This document shows, in pieces, positions 1 to 6,048 of a stretch of DNA of 24,130 nt (the stretch's first letter is position 1; each line of letters begins with the position of its first letter). Location of the stretch: contig DLBY01000010.1 of NCBI GenBank assembly GCA_002480345.1, positions 746 to 24,875 of the forward strand. The letters are read 5' to 3'. The translations under genes were made by a program, and so were the position numbers. The notes below the pieces were generated by a model. It did not search any database, had not been told where the DNA came from, and saw only the letters and a program-made list of their open reading frames with translations. This stretch comes from Phycisphaerales bacterium UBA7812. GTDB lineage: Bacteria > Planctomycetota > Phycisphaerae > Phycisphaerales > UBA1924.

Positions 1-473
1 AGCGGGGTCCTGAGAATGATGAACCCCTGCGGGTCGACCAAATCGGCCAGACGCTGGATCTGCTCGAGCACTCTGGGCCGGGTCCGGTCGTCCTCCATCA
101 TGGCAAAGGGCGGATCCACGAAGACCACGTGCAACGGCCGGGGCGAGCGAAGGATGGGCAGCGTCGAAAGCGCGTCACCCTGCAGGGCGACGGCCACGTC
201 GTCCACGCCCAGTCGATCGATGTTTCGCTCCAGGGCTGCGTAGACCCGGCGGTCCCGCTCGACCATCAGCACCGACGCCGCCCCGCGACTGACCGCCTCG
301 AGTCCCATGGTTCCGATGCCGGCGAAGAGGTCGAGGACGTTCGCGCCCTCGATATGTCCCTGGAGAATGTTGAAAACAGACTCCTTGACCCGATCGGTGT
401 AGGGACGCGTCGACATACCCTCGATCGTTTCGAGGGCGCGTGACCGATGAGTTCCTGCGATGATCCGCGGCAT
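1..473 (-). CDS. rsmD: 16S rRNA (guanine(966)-N(2))-methyltransferase RsmD, 3' end cut off by window edge
   Basis: Cytosolic SAM-dependent enzyme that methylates N2 of G966 in 16S rRNA during 30S assembly. The 157 visible codons begin MPRIIAGTHRSRALE and contain RPYTDRVKESVFNIL (residues 23-37), the usual RsmD N-terminal signature. The SAM-binding motif DLFAGIGTMGLEA lies at 48-60, the acidic end of strand 2 is VERD (71-74), and the catalytic-type motif DPPF is at 120-123. Family members are about 180-190 residues long, so roughly 25-30 residues are missing beyond base 1. The ATG at 473 fits the family N-terminus. No Shine-Dalgarno sequence precedes it; a TATCCT hexamer ends six bases before the ATG, which suggests a leaderless mRNA. 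It is transcribed divergently from the hydrolase gene. Identification is firm. Confidence 0.9.
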   Translation of the reverse strand, partial: MPRIIAGTHRSRALETIEGMSTRPYTDRVKESVFNILQGHIEGANVLDLFAGIGTMGLEAVSRGAASVLMVERDRRVYAALERNIDRLGVDDVAVALQGDALSTLPILRSPRPLHVVFVDPPFAMMEDDRTRPRVLEQIQRLADLVDPQGFIILRTP

Positions 474-479
474 CCGGTC

Positions 480-485
480 AGGATA
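480..485 (-). promoter_or_regulatory. Candidate -10 element of rsmD (leaderless)
   Basis: On the minus strand TATCCT (4 of 6 with TATAAT) is followed by six bases (GACCGG) and then the rsmD ATG, so transcription would start at or next to the start codon. No convincing -35 element is seen. The same hexamer-N6-start layout occurs at 3580 and 10733, and in weaker form at 14022. Confidence 0.5.
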
Positions 486-520
486 CCTTGACACGCCCGG
501 CCGGAACGGAAGTACCCGAG

Positions 521-1330
521 ATGCCCCCTCCCACCGATGAACCGAAGCCCGTGACTCCCCGGTTGCCGCAGGATCTCCAGCGTCGCATGCACCGGTGTCT
601 CGTCGGGGATTCGGTCCCGAGCCTTCTGATCGAGGCCGAAGGCTGTGATCCCGCCCCCCCATTGGTGATCTGGCTGCACGGGCGAACCGCCACCAAGGAA
701 CTGGATCCGGGGCGATACCTGCGTCTCATGCGGCACGGAATCTCGATCTGCGCCCTGGATCTGCCGGGACACGGGGAGCGTTTTGATGCGGATCTTCAGC
801 GTCCCGAACGGGTCCTCGACGTCATCCTTCAGATGGTCGACGAACTCGACGCCGCGGTCGCCGATGCCCAGAACCGGCTGCACGCTGACCCCAGCCGCCT
901 GGGGATCGGAGGCATGTCGGCCGGGGGCATGGTCATCGCCTCCCGACTCACCAGAACGCATCCGTACCGATGCTGTGTGCTGGAAGCCACGACCGGTTCG
1001 TGGCGCGACCAGCGGTCGCGACCCATGTTCTCGAACCGTCCGGACGAGGAACTCCGTGCCCTGGATCCCATGAACAATCTGGATTCCTGGCGTCCCATTC
1101 CGATTCTTGCTGCACACTGTCGAGCCGACGAATGGGTCCCCTGGATCGGTCAGGAACGGTTCCTCGACACCGTGGAGGCCCTGGCCCCCCACCCCGGAAC
1201 CGTGGAACGCGTGCTCTACGATCGGACCGGTGCCCCGCACGAACACGTCGGATTCGGGACGCACAGCGCCGATGTGAAGGAACGGGAACTGGACTTCTTC
1301 GTACGCAACCTCCTGGGTGGCCTATCCTGA
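521..1330 (+). CDS. Alpha/beta hydrolase (dienelactone hydrolase / esterase-like)
   Basis: 269-residue probable cytosolic serine hydrolase; the substrate cannot be told from sequence. The fold signature is clear: strand and oxyanion region LVIWLHGRT (48-56), LDLPGHGERFD (79-89), and nucleophile elbow GGMSAGG with Ser133 (130-136). A probable acid is Asp203 in AHCRADEWVP and a probable base is His240 or His242 in GAPHEHVGFG. The start is uncertain. ATG 521 is chosen because it is the first ATG; a TTG at 488 in frame would add 11 residues. Neither has a good ribosome-binding site. The stop codon overlaps the trpB start as TGATG, so the two genes are probably translationally coupled. A hydrolase is not a usual tryptophan-biosynthesis partner, so the coupling says little about function. 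Fold call firm, function open. Confidence 0.8.
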   Translation: MPPPTDEPKPVTPRLPQDLQRRMHRCLVGDSVPSLLIEAEGCDPAPPLVIWLHGRTATKELDPGRYLRLMRHGISICALDLPGHGERFDADLQRPERVLDVILQMVDELDAAVADAQNRLHADPSRLGIGGMSAGGMVIASRLTRTHPYRCCVLEATTGSWRDQRSRPMFSNRPDEELRALDPMNNLDSWRPIPILAAHCRADEWVPWIGQERFLDTVEALAPHPGTVERVLYDRTGAPHEHVGFGTHSADVKERELDFFVRNLLGGLS

Positions 1331-2646
1331 TGGGTATGAACGAGCAACGTCAGTCCGATGGATGGTTCGGAGAGTTCGGTGGTCGGTACGTCCCCGAGAC
1401 CCTGGTTGCCGCTCTGGATCAACTGGACGAAGCCTGGGCCGATGCCCGGAGCGACCCCGATTTCGAACGGGGATTCCGGGACCTGCTTCGTCACTACGTC
1501 GGCCGTGCGACCCCGCTGACCTACGCACCGCGGCTCACCGAGCACGCCGGCGGCGCGTCGATCTGGCTCAAGCGGGAGGACCTGGCCCACACCGGGGCCC
1601 ACAAGATCAACAACACCATCGGCCAGGGCCTGCTCACCCGGAAGATGGGCAAGAAGCGGATCATCGCGGAAACCGGCGCCGGCCAGCACGGCGTCGCGAG
1701 CGCGACGGCGGCGGCCCGCTTGGGCCTCGAGTGCGATGTCTACATGGGGGCGGAGGATGTCCGCCGCCAGCATCTGAATGTCACCCGGATGAAGATGCTC
1801 GGCGCGCGGGTCATCCCGGTCGAGAGCGGCAGCCGGACGCTGAAGGACGCGACCAACGAGGCGATGCGGGACTGGATGGGCTCGGTCGAGCACACCCATT
1901 ACATCCTCGGGTCGGTGGTGGGGCCGCACCCCTTCCCGATGATCGTTCGTGACTTCCAGAGCGTCATCGGGCGCGAGACCAAGGCGCAGGCGCTGCGGAA
2001 CATCGGGAAGATGCCCGACGCGCTGGTCGCCTGCGTGGGCGGCGGGTCGAACGCGGCGGGGTTCTTCTACCCGTTTGTGGACGACACAGATGTCCGCCTG
2101 GTCGGCGTCGAAGCGGGCGGGCGCAGCGACGCGCAGGGCGACCACGCGGCCCCGCTCCGGTTCGGCAAGCCGGGCGTGCTGCACGGCTCGCTGAGTTATG
2201 TCCTGCAGAACCAGGAGGGGCAGACCGCGGATGTGCACTCGTGCAGCGCGGGGCTCGACTATCCCGGCGTGGGCCCCGAGCACGCGTTCTGGAAGGACGC
2301 GGGGCGTGCCAGCTACACCAGCGTGAGCGACGCCGACGCGATGGAGGCCTTCCTGCTCATGGCGCGCGCCGAGGGGATCATCCCGGCGCTCGAGACCTCG
2401 CACGCGATCGCGGAGACCGTCCGTCTTGCCAGCGAAATGCCCAGCGACGCGAACATCATCGTGAACGTGTCGGGCCGCGGCGACAAGGACGTCGAGGAGG
2501 CGCTCCGCCTGCTCGGCGGCGACGTCGAGCCGATGAAGGCGCGCGCGTCGAGGCCCAAGCGGAAGAAGAAGAAGAAGCGCGACGGGGAGGAGACGTCCGA
2601 CGCCGACGGGAGCAACTCGGCCGGGGGGGACGCGGTATCCGGGTAA
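1330..2646 (+). CDS. trpB: Tryptophan synthase beta chain
   Basis: PLP enzyme that joins indole and L-serine to make tryptophan, the last step of the pathway, normally working with TrpA. The N-terminus GWFGEFGGRYVPETL is typical of TrpB1. Other landmarks are KREDLAHTGAHKINNT (81-96) with PLP lysine Lys92, ETGAGQHG (114-121) with the catalytic Glu, the phosphate-binding GGGSNAAG near 236-243, and GPEHAFWKDAGR. The core ends near LLGGDVE at about 400. It is followed by a non-canonical tail of some 37 residues that starts with a Lys/Arg run (RPKRKKKKKRDGEE) and ends in acidic and Gly/Ser-rich sequence. ATG 1330 overlaps the hydrolase stop by one base; ATG 1336 is an alternative start. No trpA or other trp gene is next to it. 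Identification is firm. Confidence 0.95.
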   Translation: MGMNEQRQSDGWFGEFGGRYVPETLVAALDQLDEAWADARSDPDFERGFRDLLRHYVGRATPLTYAPRLTEHAGGASIWLKREDLAHTGAHKINNTIGQGLLTRKMGKKRIIAETGAGQHGVASATAAARLGLECDVYMGAEDVRRQHLNVTRMKMLGARVIPVESGSRTLKDATNEAMRDWMGSVEHTHYILGSVVGPHPFPMIVRDFQSVIGRETKAQALRNIGKMPDALVACVGGGSNAAGFFYPFVDDTDVRLVGVEAGGRSDAQGDHAAPLRFGKPGVLHGSLSYVLQNQEGQTADVHSCSAGLDYPGVGPEHAFWKDAGRASYTSVSDADAMEAFLLMARAEGIIPALETSHAIAETVRLASEMPSDANIIVNVSGRGDKDVEEALRLLGGDVEPMKARASRPKRKKKKKRDGEETSDADGSNSAGGDAVSG

Positions 2647-2711
2647 CCGAGCGCGACCCCGCGAGGAGGTTGGGGCGGCGATCGGCTCTCGATCTTGGTC
2701 GGGGTATCGGC

Positions 2712-3503
2712 TTGCGTCAACGTCTTGTACATCTCCGGACCGTTGCGACGTACGGCTTTGTGGGCCTCCTGATCTCGGTCGCAGTCGCGTGGGCGATCGC
2801 GGTCGTGCAGGTTGACTACACGACGTGGACCCTCGACTCCGACTCCTTCATGATTAACGAAATCGTCGAGGTCCATCGCAGTACCGAAGCGACCTATGGG
2901 TTCGGGACCGTCCACCGAGAGGCCAAGCTCGAGCGTGTGGGCGGTCCGGCGATGAGCGTGAGGAAGATCCGCCCGATCAGCACCCTCGGAGTCCATCACG
3001 GCAGTCTGTTCTTGGCTTGGACGCCGTCGATGCGTGACGAGTGGGGGAGCTTCGCATGGAGCCGTCGGGCTGCGGAACGCTACCCCGAGTTCGACTTCAT
3101 CCATGCGTCCGACGACGGCTTTGGCTTCCCGGCGATCTGTCTGTACACGCGCCGCAGGGCTGACGTGGACCTCGATTTCGGGTCGACCTCGCCGCGGGTG
3201 GACAGGGAGGTGGCGGACAGTGGTCTGCGGGGCGGCATCCTGATCGCAAAGGGATCTCCGAGTTTCTTCGGGGGCGGACGGTTCTGGGACCGCTATCTCC
3301 CGCTCCTCCCGTTCTGGGAGGGACTCTTGACCAATTCTGCTTTCTATGGTGTGCTCGCATTCGGGCTCGCCCGTGGCTTTCCGGCATCGCGCGCGCTCCG
3401 CCGGTATCGCCGGGGCGACTGCCCAAAATGCGGTTACGACATGCGGAGTAACGACAGCACTCTCTGCCCCGAGTGCGGTGCCGGGACTCGGCGGAGAACT
3501 TGA
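2712..3503 (+). CDS. Single-pass membrane protein with C-terminal zinc ribbon
   Basis: About 263 residues, function unknown. A hydrophobic segment near residues 12-32 (ATYGFVGLLISVAVAWAIAVV) places the middle of the protein outside the cytoplasm or in the membrane; a weaker hydrophobic patch lies near 205-220. The C-terminus is a four-cysteine zinc ribbon, CPKCGYDMR...LCPECG, from about residue 237. I recognise this ending from many Planctomycetota membrane proteins of unknown role; that is recollection, not a search result. The start is uncertain. No ATG exists in frame before the membrane segment; TTG 2712 follows a weak GGGGT and gives a sensible N-terminus. A strong GAGGAGG at 2663-2669 has no start codon at a suitable distance in this frame. 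The gene lies 65 bp after trpB and may be read from the same transcript. Confidence 0.7.
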   Translation: MRQRLVHLRTVATYGFVGLLISVAVAWAIAVVQVDYTTWTLDSDSFMINEIVEVHRSTEATYGFGTVHREAKLERVGGPAMSVRKIRPISTLGVHHGSLFLAWTPSMRDEWGSFAWSRRAAERYPEFDFIHASDDGFGFPAICLYTRRRADVDLDFGSTSPRVDREVADSGLRGGILIAKGSPSFFGGGRFWDRYLPLLPFWEGLLTNSAFYGVLAFGLARGFPASRALRRYRRGDCPKCGYDMRSNDSTLCPECGAGTRRRT

Positions 3504-3579
3504 GAGGCCGGTGTCGAAGCACATCCGGCGAGGAGGTTCACCGACTGTCCACGTCGCCCACGGCTGAGGCCCGATCCGC

Positions 3580-3585
3580 TAATCT
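3580..3585 (+). promoter_or_regulatory. Candidate -10 element of the Rieske operon (leaderless)
   Basis: TAATCT is followed by exactly six bases (AGATCG) and then the ATG at 3592. No Shine-Dalgarno sequence is present and no recognisable -35 element is seen. This suggests that transcription starts at the ATG itself. Confidence 0.5.
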
Positions 3586-3591
3586 AGATCG

Positions 3592-3954
3592 ATGGAGATC
3601 GTCGGTTACTCGCTCGCGGGGCTCGGGGTCTATCTCGCGCTCGGCGTGCTGTTCGCGTGCTGGTTCGTCGTTGCCGGTGTCGGGCGGATCAGCCCCGCCG
3701 CCCGAGGATCGGGATGGGGGTTCCGGGTCCTGATCCTGCCCGGCTCTGCGGCGCTCTGGCCGCTGTTGGCGTGGGAACTCTTCGCATCGCGAGGCAGCGG
3801 GGGCGTGGTCGTCGGGCGCGCGATCGGACCGGACGACATCGAGACTTCCTTGGAGGATGGCGTGGGCGCCGCGGGCGAGCCCGATCCTCGGGCTCTGCGC
3901 GAGCCGGGCGATGATTCCCCGTTCGTGGACCCCGAGGCGGAGACCTCCGCATGA
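3592..3954 (+). CDS. Small two-helix membrane protein, first gene of Rieske operon
   Basis: 120 residues, no named function. A hydrophobic helix lies at about 5-30 (LAGLGVYLALGVLFACWFVV) and a second at about 44-62 (FRVLILPGSAALWPLLAWEL). Between them is the loop GVGRISPAARGSGWGF, which looks like a conserved signature rather than a random linker. The last 50 residues are acidic and probably soluble. Its stop codon overlaps the next start as ATGA, so it is co-translated with the following genes. A role as an accessory or assembly subunit of the membrane oxidoreductase encoded two genes downstream is an inference from operon position only. The start is well placed directly after a -10-like hexamer. 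Confidence 0.75.
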   Translation: MEIVGYSLAGLGVYLALGVLFACWFVVAGVGRISPAARGSGWGFRVLILPGSAALWPLLAWELFASRGSGGVVVGRAIGPDDIETSLEDGVGAAGEPDPRALREPGDDSPFVDPEAETSA

Positions 3955-4052
3955 CGCGTCGGCACCGTCGGGCGCATGTCGTCGCGTGGGGGCTGCTCGC
4001 GATCGGGCTTGCGATCGCTGCGGCCTTCGTCTCTGCGGGGGGGCACCCGTGA
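3951..4052 (+). CDS. 33-residue single-helix membrane peptide
   Basis: A very short gene: MTRRHRRAHVVAWG, then a hydrophobic stretch LLAIGLAIAAAFVSAGGHP. The strongly basic start and the single helix fit an inner-membrane peptide with its N-terminus in the cytoplasm. Both ends overlap neighbours by four bases (ATGA at the start, GTGA at the end), which is the main evidence that it is translated. By analogy with tiny subunits of other respiratory complexes it could stabilise the Rieske/ferric-reductase-like protein; this is inference. Confidence 0.65.
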   Translation: MTRRHRRAHVVAWGLLAIGLAIAAAFVSAGGHP

Positions 4053-5248
4053 CCAACCGGTTCGTCTGGGTCTCGTGGAATAGGCACAAGCGCGCGTACG
4101 ACGCGGTCGTGCTCGGCGCAATGGTCCTCTATCTCGCGGTGTTCACGGGTGTTTCGATCGCGACCACGGAGGCCGCCCCGGATCCCATGGTCCTCGCGAT
4201 CCGCGCGACGGGCACGCTCGCGATCGTGACGCTGCACATCATCCTGTGTATCGGCCCGCTGGCACGCTTCTCCGATCGGCTCGCACCGATCCTGTACAAC
4301 CGCCGCCACCTGGGCGTCTCGATGTTCTGCGTCGCGCTGCTCCACGCGGCCCTCGTCCTGCTCTACTACGGCGGATTCGGCGCCGTGAATCCGGTCGAGG
4401 CGGTCCTGCTCGAAGGCCGATCGTTCGCGTCGATCGACGCGTTTCCGTACGAACTCTTGGGATTCGGGGGGCTGCTGGTCCTGTTTCTTCTTGCGGCGAC
4501 CAGCCACGATTTTTGGCTCGACCTGCTCCGTCCGCAGGTCTGGAAGTGGATCCACATGAGCGTGTACGGCGCCTACGCGCTCGTCGTTGGGCATGTCGCG
4601 CTCGGCTCGATCGCGGGGGACGATCGCGGCTCGATCTCGTTCTCGCTGCTGGGCGTCGGGTTCGTCGTGGTTGCGTCCTGCCACCTCGTCGCGGGGATCC
4701 GAGAACTCGCGTGCGACGAAACCGGGAAGCGGCCGCTCGCGGACCAGACCGAGCACCCGGACCGCGAGGGCTGGGTGGAGGTGGGCGTCGTCGACGACAT
4801 CCCCGAGGACCGCGCCCGGGTCGTGTGCCTCGCCGCCTCGACCGGCGCGCCGCCCCTGCGAGGCGAACGCATCGCGGTCTTCCGGCACCACGGCGGCATC
4901 TCCGCGGTGACGAATGTGTGCGCCCACCAGGGCGGCCCGCTCGGCGAGGGCAAGGTGATCAACGGGTGCGTCACCTGCCCCTGGCACGGGTACCAGTTCG
5001 GGGTCGAGGACGGCCAATCCCCGCCGCCCTACACCGAGACCATCGCGACCTATCGCGTGCGTGTCGAGGGCCGCACGGTGCTGGTTGACCCGAAGCCGCT
5101 CCCGCCGGGCACGCGTGTCGAGCCCGCGTTCTTCGAGGCATCCCCGCACGACGAGCGTCTCTTCGAGGATCCCGATGTCGAGCGTGCCGACCCGTCGGTT
5201 GATGAATCGGCGGATCTGCCGCTGCGAGATAAGGAGCCCGACGCGTGA
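4049..5248 (+). CDS. Ferric reductase-like transmembrane protein fused to a Rieske [2Fe-2S] domain
   Basis: 399-residue inner-membrane electron-transfer protein. Residues 1 to about 215 form roughly six hydrophobic helices of the ferric reductase-like (FRD/MsrQ-like) type. Histidines suited to b-heme ligation are His63 (TLHIILCIGP), His99 (ALLHAALVLLYYGG), His169 (KWIHMSVYGAY) and His182. Residues from about 240 to 345 form a Rieske domain with both cluster motifs: CAHQGGPLGEG (Cys291, His293) and CPWHGYQF (Cys310, His313). An acidic tail follows. Electrons would pass between membrane heme(s) and the iron-sulfur cluster; donor and acceptor are unknown. Its GTG start overlaps the upstream stop (GTGA) and its own stop overlaps the next GTG start, so translation is coupled throughout. 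No MsrP-type molybdoenzyme gene is adjacent. Domain calls are firm, pathway unknown. Confidence 0.88.
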   Translation: MTNRFVWVSWNRHKRAYDAVVLGAMVLYLAVFTGVSIATTEAAPDPMVLAIRATGTLAIVTLHIILCIGPLARFSDRLAPILYNRRHLGVSMFCVALLHAALVLLYYGGFGAVNPVEAVLLEGRSFASIDAFPYELLGFGGLLVLFLLAATSHDFWLDLLRPQVWKWIHMSVYGAYALVVGHVALGSIAGDDRGSISFSLLGVGFVVVASCHLVAGIRELACDETGKRPLADQTEHPDREGWVEVGVVDDIPEDRARVVCLAASTGAPPLRGERIAVFRHHGGISAVTNVCAHQGGPLGEGKVINGCVTCPWHGYQFGVEDGQSPPPYTETIATYRVRVEGRTVLVDPKPLPPGTRVEPAFFEASPHDERLFEDPDVERADPSVDESADLPLRDKEPDA

Positions 5249-6030
5249 GTGAGGAGCGGTCTGAACGCGGGTTCTATGTCGGCTACGCGGCGCTTCCCCG
5301 CCGGCACCGGGTCTTCCTGCTGATCGCGCTCCCGATCGCGCTCGCGGGGCTCGCCCTCGGCGCCGCGGGCCTCGCGCTCGATCAGCCGGATTGGGGCACC
5401 GGGTTCTGGGAGACCGGTGCGGCGCGGGAGTTCAGGGGAACGATCACGCTTGAGCCGTACCCCGTGCTCCACACCACGGGGGGCGAGGTGCCCGCCAGTT
5501 ACCTGTTAGTGGAGATGGGCAAGTTCGGGTCCGCCGATCGTTTTACGAAGATGCCCGAGATCGACGGCGCGACGGTCTCGATCCGGGGTCGGGAACTGCA
5601 CAGGGACGGACGCCGGATGATCGAGATCGACCCCGATCATCCGGCGCTGGGGCCTCCGGTCGCGGTGCTCCCCGCCGATCGGCCCGCGGTCCCCCCGCAC
5701 CGGGAGAACGCTCCGGACGCGGTGACGCTCCGGGGTGAGATCGTGGACAGCAAATGCTATCTGGGGGCAATGAAGCCCGGCGCGGGGCGCGGGCACAAGG
5801 CGTGCGCCACGCTGTGCATATCGGGCGGTATCCCGCCTGTGCTGGTCGTGCGGGATGGGGATGCCGCCCCGGTGTACTACCTGCTGACCGATCCCGGGGG
5901 TGAGGGCCTCTCGGGCTCGGGTTTGTCGGTGCTCCTGCCGATGATCGCGGAACAGATCGAGGTGCGGGGCACGCCCGGGCATCTGGGCTCGTGGCGCACG
6001 CTGCGGATCGATCCGGGGCAGTTCAAGTGA
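5245..6030 (+). CDS. Membrane-anchored protein with C-x12-H-x2-C-x3-C motif, last gene of Rieske operon
   Basis: 261 residues. A hydrophobic segment at about 22-45 (RVFLLIALPIALAGLALGAAGLAL) anchors an otherwise soluble protein, probably on the periplasmic side. The striking part is GEIVDSKCYLGAMKPG (164-179) followed by HKACATLCISGGIPP (184-198): Cys171, His184, Cys187 and Cys191 could hold a metal, heme or cluster, or act in thiol chemistry. I know this type of motif from uncharacterised bacterial proteins but cannot name a function. It begins with GTG overlapping the Rieske gene stop, so it is almost certainly made together with that protein and is the best candidate for its redox partner. 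Residues 64-130 (FRGTITLEPYPVLHT...) look like a beta-rich domain. Confidence 0.75.
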   Translation: MSEERSERGFYVGYAALPRRHRVFLLIALPIALAGLALGAAGLALDQPDWGTGFWETGAAREFRGTITLEPYPVLHTTGGEVPASYLLVEMGKFGSADRFTKMPEIDGATVSIRGRELHRDGRRMIEIDPDHPALGPPVAVLPADRPAVPPHRENAPDAVTLRGEIVDSKCYLGAMKPGAGRGHKACATLCISGGIPPVLVVRDGDAAPVYYLLTDPGGEGLSGSGLSVLLPMIAEQIEVRGTPGHLGSWRTLRIDPGQFK

Positions 6031-6048
6031 CCGACTCGCGGGGCGTGC

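Noticed and set aside
970..1329. N-terminal extension of trpB inside the hydrolase gene
   Set aside because: The extension has no TrpB similarity, while ATG 1330 gives the normal TrpB start and overlaps the hydrolase stop.
2241..2711. N-terminal extension of the zinc-ribbon membrane protein into trpB
   Set aside because: The extra sequence is an Arg/Gly-rich shadow of trpB in another frame.
3689..5149. 486-codon open frame on the minus strand
   Set aside because: Opposite the Rieske operon, whose genes overlap properly and carry clear cofactor motifs.
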